Shown here: positions 1 through 8,128 of the stretch, piece after piece
Numbering within the stretch: the stretch's first letter is position 1
Layout: each line of letters opens with the position of its first letter
NCBI RefSeq assembly: GCF_000725125.1
Contig: NZ_JFCB01000050.1
Coordinates: 1-38,507 of the forward strand
Length of the DNA: 38,507 bases
Reading direction: 5' to 3'
Source: Streptomyces toyocaensis
GTDB taxonomy: Bacteria > Actinomycetota > Actinomycetes > Streptomycetales > Streptomycetaceae
The notes under the pieces: generated by a model
Seen by the model: only the letters and a program-made list of their open reading frames with translations
Told to the model about the DNA's origin: nothing
Databases searched by the model: none
Translations under genes and position numbers: made by a program

Positions 1-36
1 GACCCGGCCGACCCGGCGGCCGAGGCGGCGGCCTGA
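1..36 (+). CDS. C-terminal end of an upstream protein (partial)
   Basis: Frame 1 is open from the window edge and ends in TGA at 34-36, giving an Ala/Asp/Pro-rich tail of eleven residues (DPADPAAEAAA). Such tails are common at the ends of streptomycete proteins. A hairpin follows directly, as expected after a gene end. Too little is present to identify a family, and it could be a chance reading frame. Confidence 0.3.
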   Translation, partial: DPADPAAEAAA

Positions 37-47
37 CCGCGCGCACC

Positions 48-68
48 GACCCGGCCGCCGGGCGGGTC
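48..68. terminator. Possible bidirectional hairpin between convergent gene ends
   Basis: GACCCG at 48-53 pairs with CGGGTC at 63-68 around a GC-rich loop. It lies between the plus-strand stop at 34-36 and the minus-strand stop at 67-69. There is no T tract, which is normal for Streptomyces terminators. Confidence 0.4.
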
Positions 69-336
69 AGGGCGTGAGGCCGAAGGCGGCGGCGCGCGGC
101 ACGAACGCCGTGCCGCCGTCCTCGGCCGTGGCCGGCACCGAGACGTACCAGGTCCCCTCGGCCGACCCGGCCGGCTCCTCCCGCGTCACCTCCGGCGTGC
201 AGGTGCAGCGGGAGGCCACGTCCGTGACGGGGCGGCAGGTGGCGTCCTCCACGTACCGCATCTCCGCCTCGGTCGGGTCGAGCTCCGAACGCGCGGGCCA
301 GGCGACGCCCTTGAGGCCGACTCGCCGCTCAGGCAC
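67..336 (-). CDS. Hypothetical protein, probably the 3' fragment of a larger gene
   Basis: The reading frame encodes 89 residues starting at a GTG (334-336). The sequence has believable amino-acid composition: a CTCTPEVT segment, then EGTWYVSVPATAEDGGTAFV and a clean end at GLTP. I do not recognise a family. There is no convincing ribosome-binding site or N-terminal domain. Immediately upstream the DNA switches to coding sequence for a histidine kinase on the other strand, so this may be the surviving end of a gene cut by rearrangement. The GTG may therefore not be the original start. Confidence 0.4.
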   Translation of the reverse strand: MPERRVGLKGVAWPARSELDPTEAEMRYVEDATCRPVTDVASRCTCTPEVTREEPAGSAEGTWYVSVPATAEDGGTAFVPRAAAFGLTP

Positions 337-349
337 TGCGGTTCGCGGT

Positions 350-860
350 CGGCACCGGTCACGAGGTCACCCGGGCGCTCGGTGCCGTACGGGCCCCGCG
401 CCCTCGGGCGAGGACCTGCCGTCCCCTCAGGAGCGGCTGCCCGGCCTGGTCGCCGGGTTCCGCCGCCTCGACCAGCCGGTGGACTGCGCGATCGACCCCC
501 TGCCGGACGGCGCCGTCGCGGACGCGGCGTACGGCATCGTGCGCGAGGCGCTGACCAACGTGGCGCGGTACGCCCCCGGCGCACCCACCCGGGTGCTGTG
601 CCGGTACGGCGACGACCGCACGGACGTCGTGGTCACCAACGGGGCGCCGCTGCCCGGCACGGGTCGCGCACGGCGCGGGTCCCGGCGGGGGGGGACGCGG
701 GCAGGGCTTCCTGCGGTCCCGGGCCCGGGAGGCGGGCGGCACCCTGACCACCGGGCCGACGGCGGAGGGCGGCTGGGAGGTGCGCGCGGTCCTGCCCGGC
801 CGGAGCGCCGCCCCCGTGGACCGGCCGGGACCGCGCGGCTGCCGCGCGGCGCAGGTGTCA
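350..860 (+). pseudogene. Remnant of a NarL/DesK-type sensor histidine kinase (frameshifted, N-terminus missing)
   Basis: Three plus-strand frames together spell the end of a two-component kinase. Frame 3 near 353-395 gives HEVTRALGAVRAP. Frame 2 from about 400 gives SGEDLPSPQERLPGLVAGF and the N-box AYGIVREALTNVARYAPGA. Frame 3 from about 690 gives GRGQGFLRSRAREAGGTLT and GGWEVRAVLPG, the usual G-box and last strand of HATPase_c kinases. At least two frame changes are therefore needed, one near 390-400 and one between about 655 and 694, where there is a run of eight G. The sensor and most of the HisKA_3 dimerisation region are absent and no response regulator follows. Sequencing error could explain one shift, but the missing N-terminus argues for a true relic. 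Confidence 0.65.
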
Positions 861-925
861 ACGCCCTGGTCATCGGCTGGTTCTCCCGCACGCTGCGCAG
901 GGGCGGCGGGCGTCCGCGTAGGCCC

Positions 926-3121
926 TCACCGGGCGCGGACGACGAGGAGGGCCACGTCGTCGCTGCGGTGCGCGCGCCGGCGCACGTCGTCGACGAGGAC
1001 CTCGGCGAGGGCCTCGGCGTCCGCGCCGCCCGCGCCCGCCAGCCGGTCGGCCAGGGCATCGGTCGCCACGTCGAGGTCGACGCCGGGGACCTCGACGAGA
1101 CCGTCGGTGTACAGGACGAGCACGGCGCCCGGTGCCAGGGCGATCCCGGTGGCCGAGTAGGTGGCGGCGGGGTCGATGCCGAGCAGCAGGCCGGGCGGCA
1201 GGCGGAGCACCTCGGTGCGTCCCCCGGGGTGCCGCAGGACCGGCGGCGGGTGGCCGGCGGAGGCCAGGTGCGCGCGGTGGCGCGCGAGGTCGAGATGGGC
1301 GTAGAGGCAACTGGTGAACAGGCCGGGGTCGAGGTCGGTGAGCAGGCGGTTGGTGCGGGCGAGCACCTCTGAGGGAGGCGCGCCCGCCGTGGCGTGGACG
1401 GCGGTGCGGACCTGGCCCATCAGCGTGGCCGCCTGCACGCTGTGGCCCTGGACGTCGCCGATGGCGGCGGCGGCCGTCGTGTCGTCGAGGCGGATGAGGT
1501 CGTAGAAGTCGCCGCCGATCCCCATGCCGTGGCCGGCGGGCAGGTAGCGGGCGGCGACGTCGAGACCGGACATGCGGGGCAGGGCGCGGGGCAGCAGGCC
1601 GGCCTGCAGGCTGTGGGCGAGCCGGTGGTTGGCGTCGTAGAGGCGGGCGCGGTCCAGGGCCTGGGCGATCAGGCCGGCGAGGGAGGTGAGGACGGTGCGT
1701 TCCGAGGGGTCGAAGGGGTGGGGCAGGTCGTAGCCGAGGACGAGCGAGCCGACGGGGCGCCCGGAGACGATCAGCGGCAGGAAGCACCAGGCGGCCATGT
1801 CGTCCTGCAGGCGCGCGGAGGGGTGGGCCTCCCGCAGTTCGGAGGAGGAGGCGAAGAAGGAGGGCGTGCCGGTGGTCAGGCAGTGCGCCGCGGGAGCCGT
1901 TGAGCTCAAGGGGGAACCGTCGAGACGGTCGTGCAGCTCGCCGTGGCCGCCGCGGTGGCCGACGGTCCGCAGCCGGCCCTCCTCCGCGGTCATCAGGGCC
2001 AGGGCCTGGGCCCCGGTGGCGGGCAGCACCTGGTCGGCGACCCGGTCGGCCACGTCCCGCACGCCGACCGCTTCCGTCAAAGTCGCCGCGAGGTGCGTCA
2101 GGTGGTACAGCGCGGCCGTCCGGGTCGTGGCGGAGGCCGGAGTGGGAGGCGGTGCCTGCGCGGGGTCCGGGGCGTCCGCCGCCGGGACGGAGGCGATGCG
2201 CACGCTGATGCCCGTGGCGTCCGGGTACAGGCGGAAGGCCAGCCACCGGGCGGGCGGGCGCAGGGCGGTGAACGACGTGGGCCGGCGGCTGATCATCGAG
2301 GCCCGGTAGTTGTCCTGGGCGACCGGCGCGCTCAGCCACGGCAGCACCTCCCAGGGCCGGGCGCCCAGCAGCTCGGACACACCGGCGCCGAGCAGGCGGG
2401 CGGCGGTGGCGGACACGAACGTCATCCGGCCGTCCGGGTCGAGTGCGCAGCACCCGCCGGGAAGGCGCTCGGCGAAGCGGGCCGTCGCCGCCGCCGCCCC
2501 GGACGCCTCGGCGGCGCGGCCCACGGCGGGGGCTACGGCGTCGCGGGCCTCGGGCGGGGACACCATGCGCGGTGTCGCGCCGGGCACCACGGGGTGACCG
2601 CTGTCGGCGGCCATCCGCAGCAGGAGCCCGACGCGGTGGCAGACGCCGCCGATCGCGTCGCGCACCCCCGGGCTCAGCTCCCCGGGATGCGGACCGGGCC
2701 AGTGGAGCACGAGTCCGCCCCAGTCGGTGTCGCCCGTCGTGACCGGGGCGGCGGCCAGCGCGAAGGGGTACGGCAGTACCAGGGCCAGTTGCGGATAGCG
2801 GCGCGCCATCTCCTCCTGGCCCCCGAGCCACACCAGACGGCGGTCACGCAGGGCGTCGGCGACCGGAGTCGGCGCTTCCAGCCCGACCCGGGCCCAGGGC
2901 AGGGCGATCTCCCAGGGGACTCCGCTCAGCATCGCCAGCCGCAGCGCCCGCTCGTCCGGGGACCGCAGGTAGACGGCGCCCACGTTGGCGCCGGTGTCCC
3001 GCATGCCCTGCACCAAGGTGTGTTCCAGCAACTCCGGGACGGAGTCCTGGCCGGCCGCGGAGCGGGTGGCGTCCCGCACACCCTCACCCCCTGAGGACGA
3101 GGTCCGGGGAGGTCCGCCCAT
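926..3121 (-). CDS. PAS/GAF-domain SpoIIE-type serine phosphatase
   Basis: A PP2C-family phosphatase of the RsbU/SpoIIE kind, which normally dephosphorylates anti-anti-sigma proteins in partner-switching stress or development pathways. Counting from the ATG at 3121 (731 aa), an N-terminal GAF-like region is followed by a PAS-like segment at about 215-290 (LDPDGRMTFVSATAARLLG), a GAF domain at about 360-500 and the phosphatase domain at about 530-730. Metal-binding signatures are visible: GIGGDFYDLI, IGDVQGHS, LYTDGLVE and SDDVALL. No HATPase kinase domain is fused. The frame is open upstream to 3229. GTG at 3079 has a better GGGGGTGAG ribosome site, so the true N-terminus may be shorter. It is convergent with the kinase relic and not in an obvious operon. 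Confidence 0.88.
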   Translation of the reverse strand: MGGPPRTSSSGGEGVRDATRSAAGQDSVPELLEHTLVQGMRDTGANVGAVYLRSPDERALRLAMLSGVPWEIALPWARVGLEAPTPVADALRDRRLVWLGGQEEMARRYPQLALVLPYPFALAAAPVTTGDTDWGGLVLHWPGPHPGELSPGVRDAIGGVCHRVGLLLRMAADSGHPVVPGATPRMVSPPEARDAVAPAVGRAAEASGAAAATARFAERLPGGCCALDPDGRMTFVSATAARLLGAGVSELLGARPWEVLPWLSAPVAQDNYRASMISRRPTSFTALRPPARWLAFRLYPDATGISVRIASVPAADAPDPAQAPPPTPASATTRTAALYHLTHLAATLTEAVGVRDVADRVADQVLPATGAQALALMTAEEGRLRTVGHRGGHGELHDRLDGSPLSSTAPAAHCLTTGTPSFFASSSELREAHPSARLQDDMAAWCFLPLIVSGRPVGSLVLGYDLPHPFDPSERTVLTSLAGLIAQALDRARLYDANHRLAHSLQAGLLPRALPRMSGLDVAARYLPAGHGMGIGGDFYDLIRLDDTTAAAAIGDVQGHSVQAATLMGQVRTAVHATAGAPPSEVLARTNRLLTDLDPGLFTSCLYAHLDLARHRAHLASAGHPPPVLRHPGGRTEVLRLPPGLLLGIDPAATYSATGIALAPGAVLVLYTDGLVEVPGVDLDVATDALADRLAGAGGADAEALAEVLVDDVRRRAHRSDDVALLVVRAR

Positions 3122-3253
3122 AGCAACGGGCGAAATGGTCGCATACCGGACGATACCTCCGGACGGGAGCCCGGTCACGCGCCCCGTCCCCTTCCGCCGG
3201 ACGCGGCACCCGCGGAGGGGCCGGGCCACTTCGGCCCGGCCCCTCCCACCGTG

Positions 3254-3913
3254 TCAGGCGCCCGGCATCAGCACCGTGTCGATGATGTACACGTGGGCGT
3301 TGGCGGTCTTCACGTTGCCGCAGACCACCTTCGCCGAGTCGTTGACGGTGTAGGACTCGCCGGAGCCGGACGTGGTCAGCTTCGACTTCTCCAGCGTGTC
3401 GAAGGAGCCGTTCTCCAGGTCCTTCGGCGTGAGCTGCTGCCCCACGACGTGGTAGGTGAGGATCTTCGTCAGCTGCTCCTTGTCGTTGAGGACCTTGTCC
3501 AGCGTGGCCTTGGGGATCTTGGCGAACGCGTCGTTGGTCGGCGCGAAGACGGTGATGTCCTGCGCGTTGTTGAGGGTGTCGACCAGGCCGGCCTTCTTCA
3601 CGGCGGAGACCAGGGTGGACAGGGCCGGGTTGTTGGAGGCCGCGGTGGCCACCGGGTCCTGGGCCATGCCGTCGAAGGAGCCCGCGCCGTCCTGCGGCAC
3701 CGCCGAACAGGCCGGCCCGAAGGGCTCGTCGGCGCCGGCCGTGCTGCCGGAGCCGGCCATGCCCTCCTCGGAGGCCGGTGCCGACGCGGACGCCTTCGGC
3801 GAGTCAGCGGACTCGGCGGAGTCACTGCCGCCGTCGGAGCAGGCGCTCAGGGCGAGGGGCAGGACGGCCGCGGCGGCCAGCGTGACGGCGGTGCGGCGGA
3901 AGCGGGTGTTCAC
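3254..3913 (-). CDS. Fasciclin-domain (FAS1) lipoprotein, MPT70/MPT83-like
   Basis: A 219-residue surface lipoprotein. The start is GTG at 3913, preceded by AGGAGA at a good distance. Residues 1-24 form a signal peptide ending in the lipobox LSAC with the lipidated Cys at 25. A Ser/Ala/Glu-rich linker follows. The FAS1 domain (about 85-219) carries TVFAPTNDAFAKIP, LTKILTYHVVGQQL and a terminal ANAHVYIIDTVLMP. FAS1 proteins mediate adhesion or cell-surface interaction. In Mycobacterium the homologues MPT70/MPT83 are controlled by SigK/RskA, and a SigK/RskA pair lies just upstream here with the molybdoenzyme between, so SigK control is likely. Confidence 0.92.
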   Translation of the reverse strand: MNTRFRRTAVTLAAAAVLPLALSACSDGGSDSAESADSPKASASAPASEEGMAGSGSTAGADEPFGPACSAVPQDGAGSFDGMAQDPVATAASNNPALSTLVSAVKKAGLVDTLNNAQDITVFAPTNDAFAKIPKATLDKVLNDKEQLTKILTYHVVGQQLTPKDLENGSFDTLEKSKLTTSGSGESYTVNDSAKVVCGNVKTANAHVYIIDTVLMPGA

Positions 3914-3993
3914 GATCGTTCTCCTGTGGTGAGGGCAGCGGACGCTGCGTTCATGGGGTGGAGCGTGGAAAGGGGTGGAAAGGGGGTGGGGGG

Positions 3994-5601
3994 TCAGTCG
4001 ACGGTCACGACCACGGAGTGCCGGCCGGAGGCGCCGTCGGGGACGGTCCGGGTGCGCCGCGCCGTCTGCACCCGGCCGGTGCGGTCGGTCGCGCGGACGG
4101 TCAGGGTGTGACGGCCCCGGGTGGCCTCCCAGGGGAAGGACCACTGGCGCCAGGTGTCGCGGCTGTGCTCGGCCGCGAGGCCGGCCTGCTGCCAGGGGCC
4201 GTCGTCGACGCGGACTTCGACCTTGCCGATGCCGCGGTGCTGGGCCCAGGCGACCCCGGCGACCATGACCGTGCCGGCCCCGGGGCGGGCGAACGGCCGG
4301 GGGGTGTCGATACGCGACTGGGTCTTGACCGGCGCCCGCCGCGCCCAGCCGCGCTCGACCCAGTAGGGATCGTAGGAGTCGAACGTGGTCAGCTCGATGT
4401 CCTCGATCCACTTGCACGCGGACACGAACCCGTAGAGGCCGGGCACGACCATGCGGACGGGGAAGCCGTGCGCGAAGGGCAGCGGTTCGCCGTTCATACC
4501 GACGGCGAGCAGCGCGTCACGCCCGTCCATGACCTCCTCCACCGGGCTGCCGAGGGTCATGCCGTCGACCGAGCGGGCCACCAGCTGGTCCGCCGGGCCG
4601 CCCTTGGACGGCGGCGCGACCCCGCATTCGGCCAGCAGGTCGGCGAGCCGTACGCCGGTCCAGCGGGCGTTGCCCACGTAGGGCCCGCCGACCTCGTTCG
4701 ACACGCAGGTCAGTGTGATGTCCCGCTCGACCAGCTCGCGCCGCAGCAGGTCGTCGAAGGAGAGCGTGCGCGGGCGACCGACTCCCCTGCCGTGGACGCG
4801 CAACCGCCAGGACGCGACCTCCACCTTCGGCACCACCAGCGCGGTGTCGACCCGGTAGAAGGAGCGGTTGGGGGTGAGGAGGGGACTGATCCCCGCGACC
4901 CGTACCCGGGCGCTCTCGGGCACGGCGGGCGCGGGTGAGTCCGGTGCCGGCAGGACGATCCCGTCACGGGAGGCCGCCGCGTCCCGGCCCCTCGTGGTGT
5001 TCAGCACCCGCCCGAGGACGCCGGCCCCGGCGGACGCGGCGACGGCGGCGGACGCCGTGAGCACGAAGCCGCGGCGGTCCCGGCCCGGCCCGCCCGGCGC
5101 CGGGGCACCCTCCGCGCCGGAACCCGCGTCGCGCGGCACGAGCCGGCCCGCCAGGACGTACAGCAGTACGGCGCCGACGACCGCGCCCGCCACGGAGGGC
5201 AGGGCGTCGGCCGGACCACCCGAGTCGGGCCTGCCGAGCGCCGCCACCGCACCGACCGCTCCGAACAGCAGAACGCCGGCGGCGCCCGCGCGCCGGAACC
5301 TGAGAGCGGTGATTCCCAGCGCCAGCGCGAAAAGCGTCAGCACGGCGAGAATGCCGATTTTCAGGACCAGTTTGTCGTCGGTGCCGAAATTCCGGATCGC
5401 CCAGTCCTTCACCGCGGCGGGAGTGCGGTCGATCGCCGCGCCTCCCACCGCGATGACGGGACCCGCCTGCGGACGGACGGCCGCCGAAGCCAGCTCCGCC
5501 GTGGCCAGAGCGGCGAAACCGGCCACGGCACCGCCGAGCGCGGCGGCCGGCCGCCGCGCCCAGCGGCGGCTGTCACGCGGTTCCTGCTTTTCTTCGGTCA
5601 C
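3994..5601 (-). CDS. Membrane-bound sulfite-oxidase-family molybdopterin oxidoreductase
   Basis: A 535-residue protein with a membrane N-terminus and a sulfite-oxidase-type catalytic half. Hydrophobic segments lie at about 20-41, 77-100, 107-122 and 136-153. A fifth at about 178-198 follows RDRRGF, a Tat-like twin-arginine site, which fits export of the folded cofactor domain. The molybdopterin domain (about 235-420) has the expected cysteine ligand, Cys299 in TLTCVSNEVGG, then YVGNARWTGVRLADLL and FAHGFPVRMVVPGLYG. A C-terminal dimerisation/Ig-like domain runs from about 425 to 535. Homologues oxidise sulfite or related substrates outside the membrane; the substrate here is unknown. The GTG at 5601 lacks a clear Shine-Dalgarno sequence, so the start is uncertain. 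It sits between the RskA and fasciclin genes, as in other SigK loci. Confidence 0.9.
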   Translation of the reverse strand: MTEEKQEPRDSRRWARRPAAALGGAVAGFAALATAELASAAVRPQAGPVIAVGGAAIDRTPAAVKDWAIRNFGTDDKLVLKIGILAVLTLFALALGITALRFRRAGAAGVLLFGAVGAVAALGRPDSGGPADALPSVAGAVVGAVLLYVLAGRLVPRDAGSGAEGAPAPGGPGRDRRGFVLTASAAVAASAGAGVLGRVLNTTRGRDAAASRDGIVLPAPDSPAPAVPESARVRVAGISPLLTPNRSFYRVDTALVVPKVEVASWRLRVHGRGVGRPRTLSFDDLLRRELVERDITLTCVSNEVGGPYVGNARWTGVRLADLLAECGVAPPSKGGPADQLVARSVDGMTLGSPVEEVMDGRDALLAVGMNGEPLPFAHGFPVRMVVPGLYGFVSACKWIEDIELTTFDSYDPYWVERGWARRAPVKTQSRIDTPRPFARPGAGTVMVAGVAWAQHRGIGKVEVRVDDGPWQQAGLAAEHSRDTWRQWSFPWEATRGRHTLTVRATDRTGRVQTARRTRTVPDGASGRHSVVVTVD

Positions 5602-5605
5602 GTGG

Positions 5606-5681
5606 GGAATCCGATTCCGCGGCCGCGGAGGATTGGTCGGATTCTGGATCTGATGAAGTTTTTTCCCGGACCAATCCGCGG
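5606..5681. promoter_or_regulatory. Inverted repeats upstream of the molybdoenzyme gene
   Basis: The gap between the RskA stop and the molybdoenzyme start is noticeably AT-richer than its surroundings. It holds a 13-bp perfect inverted repeat GGAATCCGATTCC at 5606-5618, directly before the start codon. Two longer arms, CCGCGGAGGATTGGTCGG (5623-5640) and CCGGACCAATCCGCGG (5666-5681), are complementary apart from small offsets and share ATTGGTC/GACCAAT. An operator, a promoter region or an RNA structure are all possible. Confidence 0.4.
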
Positions 5682-5730
5682 CCCATTCGGCTACGGATCA
5701 CACGAATGGGTCACAGCAATTCCGGACCGG

Positions 5731-6480
5731 TCAGGCCGGGAAGGCCAGCAGGGCGAGCGGCGCCGAGGTGGGCTGCGCGGAGCCGCCGGGCGGTTCGAGC
5801 GTGACCCCCATCCTCGCGGCCCCGTCGACGGCACCGCGCAGCAGGACGGTCTGGTCGGTCCTGCCGGGGTCCATCAGCCCGGCCGACCGCATGGTGCCGC
5901 CGTCCTCGAACCACAGCTGGTAGACCTTGCCGCCCGGCGGACGCGGCATCCCGGAGACGACGAACACGGCCCTGTCCCTGCTCCGGGACACGACGACGGT
6001 GCCGGTGGAGCCGTCGCCCAGCGCGGCGGTCCGCGTCCTGGCGTCCGGGGAGGCCAGCACGGCGGCGATCTCGTCGGCCGCCCTTTCCGCGCGGCGGGCG
6101 TCCCGCAGCGCGTCCTCGGCACGCTCGTACTGCCAGACCGCCCCGCCGAGCGCGGCGGCCGCCGCGAGACAGGCGGCGAGCGCCCACTGGGAGAGCCGGC
6201 GGCCGCGCGGACGGGCCCGGGCCGGGCCGAGGGGATCCGGCCCGCCCGGTGACTGCTGCCGGACGGTGGTGACGCGGCGCAGCACCCGCTCGCGCATGGC
6301 GGGCGGCGGCGTCACGACGGTGGCGAGGCCCAGCCGGGCCGCGGTGGCGGACAGTTCGGCGGTCTCCCGTGCGCACGGATCGCAGGCCGAGAGGTGACGC
6401 TCGAACGCGTCGCGCTCCTCCTCGGGCAGTGCGTGCAGCGCGTAGGCACCTGTCAGGTGGTGCGGATCGGTGGTGGTCAC
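5731..6480 (-). CDS. rskA: RskA-type zinc anti-sigma factor
   Basis: A 249-residue single-pass membrane anti-sigma factor. The cytoplasmic N-terminus has the ZAS zinc motif H29-X3-C33-X2-C36 (HLSACDPC), after the GAYALHALPEEERDAFERHL helix that contacts sigma. One transmembrane helix lies at about 97-117. The external C-terminal RskA domain includes FVVSGMPRPPGGKVYQLWF. It should hold the adjacent sigma factor inactive until released by regulated proteolysis. Its GTG start overlaps the sigma stop codon (GTGA), so the two are translationally coupled, sigma first. The SigK-type partner and downstream fasciclin gene support the RskA assignment. Confidence 0.93.
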   Translation of the reverse strand: MTTTDPHHLTGAYALHALPEEERDAFERHLSACDPCARETAELSATAARLGLATVVTPPPAMRERVLRRVTTVRQQSPGGPDPLGPARARPRGRRLSQWALAACLAAAAALGGAVWQYERAEDALRDARRAERAADEIAAVLASPDARTRTAALGDGSTGTVVVSRSRDRAVFVVSGMPRPPGGKVYQLWFEDGGTMRSAGLMDPGRTDQTVLLRGAVDGAARMGVTLEPPGGSAQPTSAPLALLAFPA

Positions 6481-7061
6481 GCGGTCACCCCCAGGCAGTC
6501 GCGCAGACGGATGAGGCCGTCACGGAGCCGGGTCTTCACGGTGCCCAGCGGCAGGGTCAGCGCCTCCGCCGTCTGGCGGTAGGTGAGCCCGCGGTAATAG
6601 GCGAGGGTGACGGCCTGGCGCTGGATCTCGGTCAGCGTGCGCAGGCAGCGGCGCACCTGCTCCCGCTCGAGACGCGCCTCGACCTGCTCCGTCACCTCGT
6701 CGAACTCCGGTGTCCTGTCCAGCAGGGCGGCCTTGTGGTCGCGGGCCGCGGCCGCCTCCACCGACCGGACCCGGTCGACCGCGCGGCGGTGCGCCAGGGT
6801 GAGGATCCAGTTGATGGCCGTCCCGCGGTCCGCCCGGAAGCGGGGAGCGGTGCGCCACACCTCCACCAGGACCTCCTGGGCGACCTCCTCCGACTGCGCC
6901 TGATCACGCAGGACGGCACGGGCGACACCCAGGACGGGTCCCGCCACGACGTCGTAGACGGCGGCGAACGCCTCTTCGTCGCCCAGCGCCACCCGTCCGA
7001 CCAGCTCCTGCAGATCCGGTTCGGACGAGGGGTTTCTGCCGATGTGTACGGCTTCTCTCAC
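6477..7061 (-). CDS. sigK: ECF RNA polymerase sigma factor, SigK family
   Basis: A 194-residue group IV sigma factor. Start GTG at 7061 is chosen because GGAGG lies about seven bases upstream and the product then begins directly before region 2. Region 2 covers about 18-90 (DEEAFAAVYDVVAGPVLGVA, then SEEVAQEVLVEVWRTAPRF, then ILTLAHRRAVDRVRS). Region 4 covers about 130-190, with the helix-turn-helix LTYRQTAEALTLPLGTVKTR. There are no extra C-terminal domains. It precedes rskA with a 4-bp overlap. By analogy with Mycobacterium it should transcribe its own operon and the fasciclin and molybdoenzyme genes downstream. A small frame upstream overlaps its start. Confidence 0.93.
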   Translation of the reverse strand: MREAVHIGRNPSSEPDLQELVGRVALGDEEAFAAVYDVVAGPVLGVARAVLRDQAQSEEVAQEVLVEVWRTAPRFRADRGTAINWILTLAHRRAVDRVRSVEAAAARDHKAALLDRTPEFDEVTEQVEARLEREQVRRCLRTLTEIQRQAVTLAYYRGLTYRQTAEALTLPLGTVKTRLRDGLIRLRDCLGVTA

Positions 7062-7396
7062 AGGGTGGCCTCCGTGGTCAGGACTTCTCCGGACGTAATC
7101 CGGTCCAGGTCGGGGTGCGGATTGGTCCCCGCGGAGACAGGTCCGGCGGCGCGGGGGACGGCGGTCCCGGCCCCGCGGACGCGCGTCGGCAGCGGTCCCG
7201 TGCAGAAGACGGCGATCTTCGGGTGGAGGAGGTTGCTCAGGTGGGCGGCGCCCGGCTTGACCACCGTGGGGGCGGTGACGGAGGCGGCCGGAACGGCCGC
7301 CAGGCCGGCCGCGGTGAGCACGCCCCGGGCGAGCAGACCCGCACGGCCGTCGCACACCGGCCGAGGCGAGGAACTGCGTGAGCACGAGCGCATCAT
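7058..7396 (-). CDS. Possible small secreted protein ahead of sigK
   Basis: A 112-residue frame whose TGA overlaps the sigK GTG (GTGA), the same arrangement as between sigK and rskA. Two ATGs (7396, 7393) follow a GGGGA stretch at about eight bases. Residues 18-42 look like a signal peptide (GLLARGVLTAAGLAAVPAAS), followed by TVVKPGAAHLSNLLHPKIAVF. I recognise no family. The overlap suggests coupled translation, but it could equally be an open frame across the sigK leader. The frame is open further to an ATG at 7435. Confidence 0.35.
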   Translation of the reverse strand: MMRSCSRSSSPRPVCDGRAGLLARGVLTAAGLAAVPAASVTAPTVVKPGAAHLSNLLHPKIAVFCTGPLPTRVRGAGTAVPRAAGPVSAGTNPHPDLDRITSGEVLTTEATL

Positions 7397-7510
7397 CGCA
7401 CCCGTCCCCGGCGGCGGACGTAAGGGTTTCGTCATCCGCCGCGCGGCCCGCGGCGGACGATCCGTCGTTTGAATGGGACGGAGACGGGATTCCTCCGGGA
7501 GGTGGGCGGT
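7062..7510. other. Divergent control region between sigK and the DM13 gene
   Basis: A 449-bp space separates the sigma factor start from the divergent DM13 protein start. Apart from the possible small minus-strand frame, I see no RNA gene or long repeat. Promoters for both transcripts must lie here. TTTGAA near 7468 and GGGATTCC near 7486 lie close to the DM13 start but do not make a confident pair. Confidence 0.4.
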
Positions 7511-8080
7511 ATGGAGCGTGCACGACGCGCGTGGTTCAGGCCGTGGGTGGGCGGCGTGCTGCTGGTGGCGGTCGCCGGGGCCGGGTTCGGGCTGTACTGG
7601 TTCCAGCCGTGGAAGCTGTGGCAGGACGAGACGGTCCAGGAGGCGCTGCCCGCGACCGCGGACGACGCGCGGACGCCTTCCGGCACGCCCTCGGCCGACG
7701 GGTCCTCCGCGCCGTCCCCGGCCGGTCCCGTGACGCTGTCGAGCGGTGAGCTGATCAGCCACGAACACGCGACGTCCGGCACGGTGAAACTCGTGCGGCT
7801 GGCCGACGGTTCCCATGTCGTCCGGGTGGAGAACCTCGACACCAGCAACGGCCCCGACCTGCACGTCTGGCTGACCGACGCGCCGGTCGAGGAGGGCCGG
7901 GCCGGCTGGCACGTGTTCGACGACGGCACGTACGTGAGCCTCGGCGAACTCAAGGGCAACAAGGGCAGCCAGAACTACGCGCTGCCCGCCGGCGTCGACC
8001 CGGCCCGGTTCAGCAGCGTCAGCATCTGGTGCGACCGCTTCGACGTCTCCTTCGGCGCGGCGGAACTCGCCCGGACCTGA
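7511..8080 (+). CDS. Membrane-anchored DM13-domain protein
   Basis: 189 residues from the ATG at 7511, chosen over an in-frame upstream start (7469) because GGGAGG lies eight bases before it. A short basic N-terminus (MERARRAW) and one membrane helix (about 13-28) are followed by a Ser/Ala/Pro-rich linker. The DM13 domain (about 75-189) includes HEHATSGTVKLVRLADGSHV, GPDLHVWLTD and ending strands with the conserved Cys in VSIWCDRFDVSFG. DM13 domains are predicted to take part in extracytoplasmic redox or electron transfer. Being divergent from sigK and near the exported molybdoenzyme fits a cell-envelope redox role, but that link is inferred. Confidence 0.87.
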   Translation: MERARRAWFRPWVGGVLLVAVAGAGFGLYWFQPWKLWQDETVQEALPATADDARTPSGTPSADGSSAPSPAGPVTLSSGELISHEHATSGTVKLVRLADGSHVVRVENLDTSNGPDLHVWLTDAPVEEGRAGWHVFDDGTYVSLGELKGNKGSQNYALPAGVDPARFSSVSIWCDRFDVSFGAAELART

Positions 8081-8112
8081 CGCGGCCGCGGGGAGGGGCG
8101 GGCCCGGGAGGA

Positions 8113-8128
8113 GCGGCCGGGCGGCCGC
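8113..8128. terminator. GC-rich palindrome after the DM13 gene
   Basis: GCGGCCG-GG-CGGCCGC is a perfect 7-bp stem 33 bases past the DM13 stop codon, a plausible terminator without a T tract. The rest of the 8081-8309 gap shows no gene I can support. Confidence 0.4.
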
